NCBI GenBank assembly: GCA_905221435.1
Contig: CAJNDD010000002.1
Span: forward strand, 62,001 to 126,000
Direction: 5' to 3'
Source of the DNA: a bacterium
Lineage (GTDB): Bacteria; Bacillota; Bacilli; Lactobacillales; Streptococcaceae
Length of the DNA stretch: 64,000 nt
The notes beneath the pieces were generated by a model, which saw only the letters and a list, made by a program, of their open reading frames with translations, had not been told where the DNA came from and did not search any database. Shown piece by piece: positions 21,636 through 30,510 of the stretch (positions are counted from its first letter, which is position 1; each line of letters starts with the position of its first letter). Made by a program: the position numbers and the translations under genes.

Positions 21636-23120
21636 ATGAAAAAACAAGCTTTTAGTTCTGAACAATATTTGAATCTACAGCGCGACCACATTTTGGAGCG
21701 CATTAACCAATTCGACGGCAAGCTCTACTTGGAGTTTGGTGGCAAAATGTTAGAAGATTTCCACGCTGCCCGAGTCCTTCCTGGTTATGAGCCTGACAAT
21801 AAAATCAAGCTCTTGCAAGAATTGAAAGAGCAGGTTGAAGTCGTGATTGCCATTAACGCAAACAACATCGAGCATTCCAAAGCACGTGGCGACCTGGGCA
21901 TTTCTTATGACCAAGAAGTTCTTCGTTTGATTGACAAATTCAATGAGCTGGGAATTTTTGTTGGTTCGGTTGTCATCACACAGTACGCTGGACAACCCGC
22001 TGCAGATGCCTTCCGCAACCAGCTAGAGAAAAATGGGATTGATTCTTATCTTCATTATCCAATCAAAGGATACCCGACTGATATGGACCACATCATTTCT
22101 CCAGAAGGTATGGGGAAAAACGACTACATCAAAACCAGTCGCAACTTGATTGTCGTAACCGCTCCTGGACCTGGTTCTGGAAAATTGGCCACTTGTATGT
22201 CAAACATGTACCACGACCAAATCAATGGTATCAAGTCTGGTTACGCTAAATTTGAAACCTTCCCAGTTTGGAATCTTCCCCTTCATCACCCAGTCAACTT
22301 GGCCTACGAGGCTGCCACCGCAGACCTTGATGATGTCAATATGATTGACCCCTTCCATCTCCAAACCTACGGAGAAACAACGGTCAACTACAACCGTGAT
22401 ATTGAAATTTTCCCAGTGCTCAAGCGTATGCTAGAACGTATCCTTGGTGAATCTCCATACGCTTCACCAACAGACATGGGTGTCAACATGGTTGGCTTCG
22501 CTATTACTGATAACGACGCTGCTATCGAAGCTTCAAAACAAGAAATCATCCGTCGCTACTATCAGACTGTACTTGATTTCAAAGCTGAAAAAGTTGGCGA
22601 ATCTGCTGTTAAGAAAATTGAACTGCTCATGAACGACCTCGGTATCACTCCTGCAGATCGTAAGGTTGCTATTGCTGCACGCCAAAAAGCAGAAGAAACT
22701 GGTGGCCCTGCCCTAGCCCTTGAATTGCCAAATGGGGAAATCGTAACTGGTAAAAACTCTGAACTCTTTGGTCCTACAGCTGCCGCCTTGATCAATGCCA
22801 TCAAGAAATCTGCTGCTATTAACAAGGAAGTAAAATTGATTGAGCCTGAAGTTGTCAAACCAATTCAAGGCCTTAAGATTAATCATCTAGGTAGCCGCAA
22901 TCCTCGCCTCCACTCAAATGAAATTTTGATTGCGCTAGCCATCACAGCTATGGAAAATCCTGATGCTGCTCGTGCCATGGAAGAACTTGGGAATCTCAAA
23001 GGAAGCGAAGCTCACTCAACCATCATCTTGACCGATGAAGACAAGAATGTCCTACGCAAATTGGGTATCAACGTTACCTTTGACCCATTCTACCAATATG
23101 ATCGCTTGTATCGGAAGTAA
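21636..23120 (+). CDS. DUF1846 family protein
   Basis: 494 residues. The start [20 protein letters not shown], the phrases [40 protein letters not shown] and [20 protein letters not shown] are characteristic of the conserved Firmicutes DUF1846 family. In pneumococcus a member lies between luxS and dexB, and this copy lies between the same two genes. The biochemical role is not established as far as I know. The GPGSGK stretch suggests nucleotide or phosphate binding but is not a proven Walker A. It is read divergently from dexB, with GAGGT before the ATG and TATAAT about 20 nt upstream. Confidence 0.9.
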   Translation: MKKQAFSSEQYLNLQRDHILERINQFDGKLYLEFGGKMLEDFHAARVLPGYEPDNKIKLLQELKEQVEVVIAINANNIEHSKARGDLGISYDQEVLRLIDKFNELGIFVGSVVITQYAGQPAADAFRNQLEKNGIDSYLHYPIKGYPTDMDHIISPEGMGKNDYIKTSRNLIVVTAPGPGSGKLATCMSNMYHDQINGIKSGYAKFETFPVWNLPLHHPVNLAYEAATADLDDVNMIDPFHLQTYGETTVNYNRDIEIFPVLKRMLERILGESPYASPTDMGVNMVGFAITDNDAAIEASKQEIIRRYYQTVLDFKAEKVGESAVKKIELLMNDLGITPADRKVAIAARQKAEETGGPALALELPNGEIVTGKNSELFGPTAAALINAIKKSAAINKEVKLIEPEVVKPIQGLKINHLGSRNPRLHSNEILIALAITAMENPDAARAMEELGNLKGSEAHSTIILTDEDKNVLRKLGINVTFDPFYQYDRLYRK

Positions 23121-23187
23121 ATAAACAAAGCTGGATAAAACTCAATTTGAAGGAAAATCCAGTAAATCTTTACATGATAAAAAAATC

Positions 23188-23236
23188 AAACGCATAATAT
23201 CAAGACTTTTGAACACTTGGTATTATGCGTTTTTAT
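23188..23236. terminator. Bidirectional terminator
   Basis: Long arms AAACGCATAATATCAAG and CTTGGTATTATGCGTTT, with A and T runs on both sides, serve the DUF1846 gene from the left and the sensor kinase gene from the right. Confidence 0.88.
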
Positions 23237-23252
23237 AATTTCCCATTCTCAT

Positions 23253-24284
23253 TTATTTCAATGAAATTGTCAACTCGACACAGGCTCCTCCTTGGTCTGG
23301 ATTGAGCAGGGTCAGACGGCCACCATGCAAGAGAGCTACCTGCTTAGAAAAGGCTAAGCCGATACCATGATGGGGATTAGCTGAATTACGGCTTTGGTCA
23401 CTCTGGTAAAAGAGCTGTTCCGCTCCCAGCAGCATCTCCTCTGAAAATGCTGGACCGTTGTTCCAGATAGCAAAAACCAACTGATCCTGCTGCACTGATA
23501 CCGTCAGCTTCACTTCCTTTTGGTCCTGATTAGCATGTTCAAGCGCATTCAGTAAAATATTGAGCAGAGCTCGCTTGAGATAACCCAAATGAATTGATAA
23601 AATCAGACTAAGCTCACAATCTTCTTGGAAAGAAAAACGATAGCTTTCCTGTTTGCTGAACAGTGCCCAGTCGTCCTGGAGATAAGCCCAAAAGTCCCCT
23701 AAGGAAAGCTGACTGAACTGATTAGAATCAATCTGAAAAGTTTTAGCGTAATCAATCAAAGAGCCACAATACTCTTCCATCTTGTGACTAGCCTGTAAAA
23801 TCTCAGCAGCATAGTCTGCCTGTGGCTGGCCCAACTGCGCCAACTCCAAGAGCTCAGCATTCCCCTTAATCACAGTTAGGGGCGTCTTCAAATCGTGCGA
23901 TGTCGCTGATAGCTGTAAAATCAACTCCTGATTATGCTGCTGCTCTTTTTCTAGAAGACGAGCATTTTCTTGATGGCTGCTCCGTAAATCGCTATAAACT
24001 TCTAGCATTTCCTCAATCCGAAAAAGCTGGCTTTGATTTTCTTCTAAAAGCTTCTCGCTCGTTAGCATTTTTATTTCCCTGTCGATTTTTCGGAGCAATT
24101 TCAAAATATGATAAAAAGTAATCAGCAGCAAGCTCCCTGCCCAAAAGAACAAGGTGAAAAGAACGTGATCACTTCCTTGCGTAAATTCATAACCTATAAG
24201 CACAAAAATCAAAACATGAAAAAAGACGATTTTTAAACTGGTTGTCCAGACTAGGCTTTTGAAATTTCGAGTTCTAATTGCCAT
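23253..24284 (-). CDS. Sensor histidine kinase of a peptide-resistance-type two-component system
   Basis: 343 residues. Two N-terminal membrane helices (about 15-33 and 41-61) with almost no extracellular loop are followed by a coiled region and the H box QLSATSHDLKTPLTVIKGNA (His130). The N box is NILLNALEHANQ and the G2 box is HHGIGLAFSKQVALLHGG. The short sensing loop is typical of intramembrane-sensing kinases that guard against cell-envelope antibiotics together with ABC transporters. It overlaps the regulator gene by 34 nt and is the last gene of the unit. In S. mutans the LctFEG-LcrRS genes have, as I recall, the same order. Confidence 0.88.
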   Translation of the reverse strand: MAIRTRNFKSLVWTTSLKIVFFHVLIFVLIGYEFTQGSDHVLFTLFFWAGSLLLITFYHILKLLRKIDREIKMLTSEKLLEENQSQLFRIEEMLEVYSDLRSSHQENARLLEKEQQHNQELILQLSATSHDLKTPLTVIKGNAELLELAQLGQPQADYAAEILQASHKMEEYCGSLIDYAKTFQIDSNQFSQLSLGDFWAYLQDDWALFSKQESYRFSFQEDCELSLILSIHLGYLKRALLNILLNALEHANQDQKEVKLTVSVQQDQLVFAIWNNGPAFSEEMLLGAEQLFYQSDQSRNSANPHHGIGLAFSKQVALLHGGRLTLLNPDQGGACVELTISLK

Positions 24285-24949
24285 CTATAGCCTACTCCTC
24301 TCACTGTTGCGATTGCTTGCAGCCCTTCTTGTTTGCATTTTTGGCGAATCTGATATACGTATTCTGAGATGGAGCGAAGCTGTGTTTCTGAGCTTTCTGG
24401 ATAAAGCAAGGTATGCAGGCGTTCAGCTGAAAAGGTCTGCTTGGGATTGCTAGCTAGTAAATGCAGCAACTTAAACTCTCGCTCTGAAAATTTCAAGACT
24501 TTACCAAAATAGGCAACTTCATAGCGCTCTGGATAAAATTGACAAGAAGCAATTTCAGAATATCGCTCCTCCCGTCTTTCCTCCCGCCGAAGATGAGCTC
24601 TGACACGCGCCAGCAATTCTTTGGTCCCAAAAGGCTTGACAATATAGTCATCTGCTCCGCGAAAGAGCCCTTCCACCTTGTCCGCCTCTAACTCCTTAGC
24701 TGTCAGAAAGATAATTGGACACGAAAGATGAGGACGAATGTAGGAACACAGCTCAAAACCATTAACAGGCTCCATCATCACATCCAGCAGAATCAAGTCA
24801 TATCCGACAAAATGTGTCAGCTCTAGCTCTTCTATCCAATCAAGCGTCGTCACATCATAAGCATCGAGCTCTAGGACGTTTTTCACCAGTTTCAAAATGC
24901 TCCGGTCGTCATCAACCACCAAAATACGATACTGTCTCATGATTTCCAT
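24251..24949 (-). CDS. OmpR/PhoB-family response regulator
   Basis: 232 residues: receiver domain (RILVVDDDRS, phospho-acceptor in LILLDVMM at Asp56, LTAKELEADKV, YIVKPFGTKELLARVRAHLR) followed by a winged-helix DNA-binding domain (FSEREFKLLHLLAS through TVRGVGYRWQLE). The first Met at 24949 is supported by AGAGGT 9 nt upstream, just after the permease stop. It is expected to bind the direct repeat at 27222-27242 in front of the ATPase gene and so control its own unit. Confidence 0.92.
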   Translation of the reverse strand: MEIMRQYRILVVDDDRSILKLVKNVLELDAYDVTTLDWIEELELTHFVGYDLILLDVMMEPVNGFELCSYIRPHLSCPIIFLTAKELEADKVEGLFRGADDYIVKPFGTKELLARVRAHLRREERREERYSEIASCQFYPERYEVAYFGKVLKFSEREFKLLHLLASNPKQTFSAERLHTLLYPESSETQLRSISEYVYQIRQKCKQEGLQAIATVRGVGYRWQLELEISKA

Positions 24950-24961
24950 TATAGCATACCT

Positions 24962-25684
24962 CTAGCGAACATCTCGTTTCAAGGTTAAGACTATAGCAAA
25001 GCTCCAAACCAAAACTAGCCAGAACAGCTGTATTCCCAGCCCTGATAGATCTATTGAATGCTGAAGTCCTTCATACTCAAAAAGATTTAGCGTAGCCAGA
25101 TCGGGCAGGTATTTTGCTTCTTTGATGAAAGTTGCCAATAGATGGCTGAGACCAATCAAGAGAGGAAAGAGCACTGACACCGGCACAACCCAAGATTGAA
25201 AGAGCAAAGCGAGGCCAGCAGCTAAAAAAGCCAGAAAAAGATTGCTGAGAAGACCAAAAAAGCTGTAATAAAGGAATTTCCCCAGTAAGGACCAGCTAAA
25301 GTCCAGGTCAAATCGAGCCAGCATAACAAAGAAACAGCTACTTATAATGACACTATAGAGAACCAAGAGCAGCAAGAACAGAAAAAGGATTTTCCCAGTC
25401 AACCAAGCCTTTCTATTTGATACGGTTAGAAAATTCGTTCGCATCCCAGACTTGACAAACTCCTGGGCAAAATAGAGGGAAGTAAAGATGACGATGACAG
25501 GCTGCGCCAGATAGAGGGCATGCAAAACCTCGCTCAGAGCCTTCGTCTGGCCAACTGCTGTCTGACTATAGTCAAGATTCATCAGAAAAAAAGGAACAGC
25601 TACCAGAGCTACCAAGGCTGCACCAAGAGCGAGATAGTAAGAACGGAACTTAATCCATTCACTTCTAAGCAGAGCTTTTATCAT
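24962..25684 (-). CDS. ABC transporter permease, second subunit (lantibiotic-immunity EpiG/MutG-like)
   Basis: 240 residues from the ATG that overlaps the preceding stop (TGATG). The longer upstream frame lies inside the neighbouring gene and is rejected. It starts MIKALLRSEWIKFRSYYLAL and has six predicted membrane helices, with the cytoplasmic stretch FAQEFVKSGMRTNFLTVSN after helix 2. This matches the ABC-2 permeases of lantibiotic self-protection transporters. The pair of unequal permeases with one ATPase and a downstream two-component system supports that role. The peptide exported is unknown. Confidence 0.78.
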   Translation of the reverse strand: MIKALLRSEWIKFRSYYLALGAALVALVAVPFFLMNLDYSQTAVGQTKALSEVLHALYLAQPVIVIFTSLYFAQEFVKSGMRTNFLTVSNRKAWLTGKILFLFLLLLVLYSVIISSCFFVMLARFDLDFSWSLLGKFLYYSFFGLLSNLFLAFLAAGLALLFQSWVVPVSVLFPLLIGLSHLLATFIKEAKYLPDLATLNLFEYEGLQHSIDLSGLGIQLFWLVLVWSFAIVLTLKRDVR

Positions 25685-26472
25685 CAGTATCGCCCTCCTA
25701 AATCCGTCTTCAAAAAGCGCAGAGAGGTCATACCGCCGATGACTAGTAACCATGCACCAAGTATCAACAGCCCTTGCAAGGGATTGTTGGCATATTGAGA
25801 AGTCGGCGTTGCAATAAACAACTCTCCTGCTGGCTGTGGCAGATAAGCTCCCCAACTCGTGTGAGCTGCCAGGTAGTTTCCCAGATTATAGATCTGTGGC
25901 ACGAGAAAAAGCAGAGGAACTAGCATGGTCCGAGCCAATAAACCTAACAAAAATGAAAGGATTCCCAATAGGGTTAGAGATAAGGTTTTCCACAAAATCA
26001 AACTCCAAGCTGCCTGATTGAGTAGAACCGGATCAAGCCCTTCCTTTCCTAAAGCCAGATGCATGACCATATAACTAAAGTAGATCGATAAAAAGCTAGT
26101 GGCAAGAGAAAAACAAGTAAAGGTCATGAGTTTCCCCACAAGCAGCTTCAGGCGGTTATTACAAGCCAATAGACTTGTTCTCAAGCTATGAGACTGAAAT
26201 TCCATAGCTCCCAAAATTCCAGCTAAGATGACCAAAACCATGCCTGCCATAGAGGTCCCATTGAGGCCTAGATATTCCAGCGGGTCAATGGCTTCTGCCA
26301 GACCGGGAACCGTCTCAGGCGTAGCATCCAAGCCGATAGACAGATACTGTCGGCCCTCCAACCAGGATACGACAGGCACCAATAGTAACATGAAGGCCAC
26401 ACTCACTTTGAAAGCCTTGGTTGAGCGAATTTTCAACCATTCTGAATGCAATAAAGACATCGTTTCTTTCAT
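25684..26472 (-). CDS. ABC transporter permease, first subunit (lantibiotic-immunity EpiE/MutE-like)
   Basis: 262 residues beginning MKETMSLLHSEWLKIRSTKAF. It has about six hydrophobic helices and the intracellular stretch GAMEFQSHSLRTSLLACNNR, matching the equivalent stretch of its partner. GAGGAGG precedes the start, one nt after the ATPase stop. ABC-2 permeases of this size work in pairs to remove lantibiotics or similar peptides from the membrane. Family assignment is by size, topology and context. Confidence 0.8.
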   Translation of the reverse strand: MKETMSLLHSEWLKIRSTKAFKVSVAFMLLLVPVVSWLEGRQYLSIGLDATPETVPGLAEAIDPLEYLGLNGTSMAGMVLVILAGILGAMEFQSHSLRTSLLACNNRLKLLVGKLMTFTCFSLATSFLSIYFSYMVMHLALGKEGLDPVLLNQAAWSLILWKTLSLTLLGILSFLLGLLARTMLVPLLFLVPQIYNLGNYLAAHTSWGAYLPQPAGELFIATPTSQYANNPLQGLLILGAWLLVIGGMTSLRFLKTDLGGRY

Positions 26473-26473
26473 C

Positions 26474-27181
26474 TTAAACCTCCTCTGTCAAATCAAAGAA
26501 GAGATCTTCTAGACTGTCTGAATCTTGCAGCACCTCTTCCAATCGTCCCTGCTCAATAATTCGCCCATGATGAATCAAGACTACATCATCTGTCACCATT
26601 TGCACCTCTGACAGGATGTGGGATGATAGAAGTACCGTTTTCCCTAAATCAGCCTGCTGACGGATGAACTTTCTAAACCACTTAATCCCACTTGGATCCA
26701 ATCCATTAGTCGGCTCATCTAATATAAGAAACTGAGGATCACCCAGCAAAGCCGCTGCCAAACCCAACCGCTGACCTTCCCCTAAAGACAGGCTTGACAA
26801 GAGGTCCTTCCTCTTATGAGCGATTCCAGTCATCTCCAAAACCTCATTAATCCGAGACTTGGGAATAGCATTACTCGCCGCGATAACTCGCAAGTGGTCA
26901 TATACCTTTCGATTTGGCAAACCGCCAATGCCATCAAAGGCTGCACCTACCGTTCTGAGTGGATAGGTCATTGACTGATAGGTTTGTCCATCAAAAGTCG
27001 CAGTACCAGACGTCGCCCGATCTAACCCCAAGAGAATCCTCAAGGTCGAACTTTTCCCTGCACCATTCGGACCCAGAAAAGCTGTAATCCGACCGCTTCT
27101 AGCTGTAAAAGAAATATCTTTTAAAATCTGCTTACTACCATGCTTTTTGCAGACTCCATCTATTTTTACCATATGTTCCAT
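26474..27181 (-). CDS. ABC transporter ATPase (lantibiotic-immunity LctF/SpaF-like)
   Basis: 235 residues from an ATG with AAAGGAG six nt upstream. An in-frame start at 27220 would add 13 residues but has no good ribosome site. Walker A is LGPNGAGKSSTLRILLGL, Walker B FLILDEPTNGLDPSG, the switch histidine is in LLSSHILSEV. The signature is SLSLGEGQR instead of the canonical LSGGQ. A short C-terminal tail (SDSLEDLFFDLTEEV) is typical of BcrA/SpaF exporters. First gene of a five-gene unit with two permeases and a two-component system. Confidence 0.88.
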   Translation of the reverse strand: MEHMVKIDGVCKKHGSKQILKDISFTARSGRITAFLGPNGAGKSSTLRILLGLDRATSGTATFDGQTYQSMTYPLRTVGAAFDGIGGLPNRKVYDHLRVIAASNAIPKSRINEVLEMTGIAHKRKDLLSSLSLGEGQRLGLAAALLGDPQFLILDEPTNGLDPSGIKWFRKFIRQQADLGKTVLLSSHILSEVQMVTDDVVLIHHGRIIEQGRLEEVLQDSDSLEDLFFDLTEEV

Positions 27182-27209
27182 ACTGAACTCCTTTATCTTT
27201 ATTTTCTCC

Positions 27210-27242
27210 AGTATATCCAATCTAGTTCAGAATTAGTTCAGA
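27210..27242 (-). promoter_or_regulatory. Promoter and direct-repeat operator of the ABC/two-component unit
   Basis: The minus strand has TATACT (27210-27215). At the -35 position it carries two copies of TCTGAACTA with an 11-nt period (27222-27231 and 27233-27242). Tandem repeats about one helical turn apart over the -35 are the normal binding site of an OmpR-type activator. An inverted copy (AGTTCAG) lies in the start region at 27183-27189. Confidence 0.6.
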
Positions 27243-27430
27243 GATCAAGCAAAAATTCTAAAAGTTGATCTCGCCTTTCAAAACTCGCTCTAGCTTCATT
27301 AGAAAGAACTCAGTTTTTCTTTTCCTTTACTTCATTCTTTCTTTATAATCCTGAGGGTTTTGTATGGAGACTTTGTTATAATGATAGTCTCAAAAAGTCA
27401 TTTATCAAACTCCATCAAGAGCAGGCTTTA

Positions 27431-27439
27431 TGATATAAT
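27431..27439 (+). promoter_or_regulatory. Extended -10 promoter of luxS
   Basis: TGATATAAT lies about 28 nt before the luxS ATG. There is no good -35, which an extended -10 can tolerate. A second TGTTATAAT lies at 27374-27382. Confidence 0.6.
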
Positions 27440-27466
27440 GAAAGAAGAAAACTGAAAGGATTTACC

Positions 27467-27949
27467 ATGTCAAAAGAAGTTATTGTTGAAAGTTTTGAAC
27501 TTGACCACACCATTGTTAAAGCACCCTATGTCCGCTTGATTGGGGAAGAAACAGGGCCAAAGGGAGATGTCATCTCCAACTTTGATATTCGCTTGGTACA
27601 GCCAAATGAGGACTCTATTCCTACCGCTGGCCTTCACACCATTGAGCACCTCTTAGCCAAACTCATCCGTACCCGCATTGACGGGATGATTGACTGTTCG
27701 CCATTTGGTTGCCGCACAGGCTTCCACATGATTATGTGGGGACGCCATACTAGCGCTGAAATTGCGGCCGTTATCAAGGATTCGCTCAAGGAAATTGCTG
27801 AAACCACTACTTGGGAAGATGTCCCTGGAACTACCATCGAATCTTGTGGAAACTACAAGGACCACAGCCTCTTTTCAGCTAAAGAATGGGCGAAACTCAT
27901 CCTAGAACAAGGAATCTCAGATGATGCCTTTGAACGCCATGTCATCTAA
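27467..27949 (+). CDS. luxS: S-ribosylhomocysteine lyase
   Basis: 160 residues, the normal length. The metal-binding [12 protein letters not shown], the catalytic [12 protein letters not shown] region and [11 protein letters not shown] are all present. LuxS cleaves S-ribosylhomocysteine to homocysteine and DPD, the precursor of autoinducer-2, and closes the activated methyl cycle. GAAAGGA precedes the ATG. It converges on clpL with a shared terminator. Confidence 0.97.
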   Translation: MSKEVIVESFELDHTIVKAPYVRLIGEETGPKGDVISNFDIRLVQPNEDSIPTAGLHTIEHLLAKLIRTRIDGMIDCSPFGCRTGFHMIMWGRHTSAEIAAVIKDSLKEIAETTTWEDVPGTTIESCGNYKDHSLFSAKEWAKLILEQGISDDAFERHVI

Positions 27950-27953
27950 ACAC

Positions 27954-27992
27954 AAAAAGGAACCAGCTTTTTAGCTAGTTCCTTCTTTTTTT
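27954..27992. terminator. Bidirectional terminator between luxS and clpL
   Basis: Arms AAGGAACCAGC and GCTAGTTCCTT, flanked by A and T runs, between the converging luxS and clpL genes. Confidence 0.9.
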
Positions 27993-28009
27993 ATTCTCAA
28001 AATCTTAAG

Positions 28010-30115
28010 TTAGGCTTTTTCACGAATGACCAAGACACCATCTTCCATATCCGCTTCCAAATGTTTGGCATCTAGATGATCTAAATGGAAATCTGTCACC
28101 TTATCACGAATTTGTTGTTCAACCACGCGACGGAGCGGACGAACACCCATAACTTCATCATAGCCTTCTTCTGTGATAAAGTCCTTAGCTGCTTGACTAA
28201 CTTCCAAATCAATGTCTTTCTTAGCCAAGGTTTGGTTGACTTCAGCCAACATCAAGTCCACAATCTTAGAAAGGTCTTCCTTATTCAAGTGTGAGAACTC
28301 AATGACTGCATTAAAGCGGTTGAGGAATTCTGGACGGAAGAATGGTTTCAAACGATCCATCAATTCTGGTTTGTCCGCATCTTCTGTCAAGTTGGCTTCA
28401 TAACCAAATCCAGCATTTGATGTCGCGATAATGACAGTGTTCTTGAAGTTCACTGTATTTCCTTGACCATCAGTCAAACGACCATCATCCAAGACTTGGA
28501 GGAGAAGGGTGATTACTTGAGGATCCGCCTTTTCAATCTCATCCAAAAGAATGATAGAGTATGGATTGCGACGAACACGTTCTGTCAAGGTATTGCTATT
28601 GTCATCATACCCAACATAACCAGCTGTTGTACCGATCAATTTAGAAACGGCTGTGCGGTCACTGTATTCAGACATATCCAAACGGATAATCGCATCCTTG
28701 GTTCCAAACATATCGAGCGCTAATTGCTTAGCCAGCTCCGTCTTACCAACCCCAGTAGGCCCTACAAAGAGGAAGCTACCGATTGGGCGATTGCCTTCAT
28801 CAAATCCTGCACGGTTACGACGGATAGCACGAGCGACAGCTTCTACCGCCTTATCTTGGCCGATAACCTTGTGTTCCAAACGATGAGCCATATCTTTCAA
28901 ACGTTCGATGTCTGATGCTCCCATTTGTGAAACTGGAATACCAGTCATACGTTCCACAGATTCAGCCACATCGTTGACACTTGCAGTCACCTTCATATCT
29001 TCTGTGTGATTTTCGATTTTCTTTTCCAATTCTGCAATACGTGTTTTGGCATTAAGAGCTGCTTCAAAGTCTTCCGCCTCAACTGCTTTTTCTTGCTTGT
29101 CTTTTTCTGCCTCAATTTCCCGTTCAACAGCGTGCACATCTGTTACAGGATGTTGAGCTGCCAAGTGAGCTGCCGTTACATCAACAAGGTCGATAGCCTT
29201 ATCTGGCAAGCTACGTTGAGGAATGTATTGGACAGAATAATCCACTGCTGCTTTCAAGACTTCGTCTGGCAAAATGACATTGTGGTGTTGTTGATAGAGA
29301 TCACGAATCCCTTGAAGGATTTTAAAGGTATCCTCTGCTGAAGGAGCATTGACCTTCACTTCGTTGAAACGACGAGCAAGAGCTGCATTTTTCAAGATGG
29401 TGTTACGGTATTCGTCTTGAGTCGTTGCCCCAATAACGGTCAACTCACCTCGAGAGAGAGCTGGTTTGAGAATATCCGCAAGACCTTTAGAACCACTTTC
29501 ACCTCCGATTGAGCCAGCGCCAAGGATTTGGTGAATTTCATCAAAGAAGAGGATAATATTTCCTGCTTCTTTTACTTCATTGACTAAGTTTTGAACATTT
29601 TCTTCAAAGCTACCACGGTATTGAGTACCAGCCTCAAGACCTGAGATATCAATAGAAATGATTTCCTTGTTCTTAATAGCAGCTGGAACATCTCCGTTCA
29701 CAATCGCTTGTGCTAGACCTTCGACAACGGCTGTCTTACCAACACCTGCATCTCCGACAAGTACAGGATTGTTCTTGGTACGGCGTGAGAGAATTTCAGA
29801 TGTTTCTTGAATTTCCTTATTTCGTCCGATAACAGGATCCAACTTGCCCTCACGAGCTTCTGCGGTCAAGTTTCGACCTAGTTTAGCAAGGACACCGTCT
29901 TGTTTCATACCTGAAGCGTGTTGTTGCATTTGCGCATCAGATTCTGCATTTCCTGGCAATTGACCAGTTGCACGATAATGAGCAAATTCCTCAGGTGTCA
30001 CTTCACGTCCATTAATCAAGTAGCGACGATTTTCAGAACTATACCCTCGCATACCACCCATCAATTGGTTAAATAAATCATCCATGTTGTTAAAGTTATT
30101 AAAGTTGTTGTTCAT
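28010..30115 (-). CDS. clpL: ATP-dependent Clp-family chaperone ClpL
   Basis: 701 residues, shorter than ClpC or ClpB as is usual for ClpL. The N-terminus is Asn/Met-rich ([20 protein letters not shown]). Two AAA+ modules follow: Walker [14 protein letters not shown] with [12 protein letters not shown], then a short UVR-type coiled linker ([18 protein letters not shown]) and a second module with [14 protein letters not shown] and [13 protein letters not shown]. It is a heat-shock disaggregase-type chaperone. Expression is likely under CtsR, given the operator-like repeats at the promoter. GAGGT precedes the start. Confidence 0.95.
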   Translation of the reverse strand: MNNNFNNFNNMDDLFNQLMGGMRGYSSENRRYLINGREVTPEEFAHYRATGQLPGNAESDAQMQQHASGMKQDGVLAKLGRNLTAEAREGKLDPVIGRNKEIQETSEILSRRTKNNPVLVGDAGVGKTAVVEGLAQAIVNGDVPAAIKNKEIISIDISGLEAGTQYRGSFEENVQNLVNEVKEAGNIILFFDEIHQILGAGSIGGESGSKGLADILKPALSRGELTVIGATTQDEYRNTILKNAALARRFNEVKVNAPSAEDTFKILQGIRDLYQQHHNVILPDEVLKAAVDYSVQYIPQRSLPDKAIDLVDVTAAHLAAQHPVTDVHAVEREIEAEKDKQEKAVEAEDFEAALNAKTRIAELEKKIENHTEDMKVTASVNDVAESVERMTGIPVSQMGASDIERLKDMAHRLEHKVIGQDKAVEAVARAIRRNRAGFDEGNRPIGSFLFVGPTGVGKTELAKQLALDMFGTKDAIIRLDMSEYSDRTAVSKLIGTTAGYVGYDDNSNTLTERVRRNPYSIILLDEIEKADPQVITLLLQVLDDGRLTDGQGNTVNFKNTVIIATSNAGFGYEANLTEDADKPELMDRLKPFFRPEFLNRFNAVIEFSHLNKEDLSKIVDLMLAEVNQTLAKKDIDLEVSQAAKDFITEEGYDEVMGVRPLRRVVEQQIRDKVTDFHLDHLDAKHLEADMEDGVLVIREKA

Positions 30116-30157
30116 ATTCTTTACCTCGTTTATTGTTAATCATTTGCGATCTCTGAT

Positions 30158-30174
30158 ATTGACTATCTTTGACC
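30158..30174 (-). promoter_or_regulatory. CtsR-like operator in the clpL leader
   Basis: On the minus strand GGTCAAA GAT AGTCAAT, two heptads with a 3-nt spacer, close to the CtsR consensus. It lies about 45 nt before the clpL start, well downstream of the promoter. Confidence 0.6.
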
Positions 30175-30198
30175 TTTGTTTCAAAAAATATAGACTAG

Positions 30199-30288
30199 CT
30201 AACTCACTACTCTACGTATAATTTCTGGTTTTTCTTTTTTAAATAAGCCTTCTATCATCTTCTTTTCAAAATCTGTTAGATTTAACAT
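30199..30288 (-). CDS. Small ORF in the clpL leader, 29 codons
   Basis: An ATG at 30286-30288 preceded by GGGGTGAGG opens a 29-residue frame, MLNLTDFEKKMIEGLF then KKEKPEIIRRVVS, ending in TAG. It is charged, with no hydrophobic segment. It lies between the clpL promoter and the clpL start, so it would be translated from the same mRNA under heat-shock control. I do not recognise it. The good ribosome site and codon-like composition argue that it is real. It could be a regulatory leader peptide or a small stress protein. Confidence 0.55.
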   Translation of the reverse strand: MLNLTDFEKKMIEGLFKKEKPEIIRRVVS

Positions 30289-30385
30289 AGGCCTCACCCC
30301 TTTCTAGGGTATCTACTGTACATTTTCAAGAAATAGAATCATTGAAAATGAAGTTTTCTAAGGAATTCATTTTCCTTATGTTTCT

Positions 30386-30438
30386 ACTATATCACATTGG
30401 TCAGTAAAAGTCAATAACTTTTTTGACTAAATTTGACT
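30386..30438 (-). promoter_or_regulatory. clpL promoter with CtsR-like operators
   Basis: Minus-strand TTGACT (30409-30414), 17-nt spacer, TATAGT (30386-30391). Heptad pair GGTCAGT AAA AGTCAAT (30399-30415, plus orientation) covers the -35 and spacer. A second pair TTTGACT AAA TTTGACT is at 30422-30438. This layout is that of CtsR-repressed clp promoters. The leader to clpL is about 260 nt. Confidence 0.7.
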
Positions 30439-30464
30439 ATTTTTTTAAAAATTTTTAAGCACAC

Positions 30465-30492
30465 AAAAAGCCAGTCAGATCGACTGGCTTTT
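30465..30492 (-). terminator. Terminator of pflB
   Basis: Arms AAAAGCCAGTC and GACTGGCTTTT form a tight hairpin 19 nt beyond the pflB stop, with T residues on the minus strand. Confidence 0.9.
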
Positions 30493-30510
30493 CTCTATTC
30501 CAATTGAATC

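Noticed and set aside
25685..25855. N-terminal extension of the second permease by 57 residues
   Set aside because: It overlaps the first permease gene in another frame and is not hydrophobic; the TGATG start gives a normal family length.
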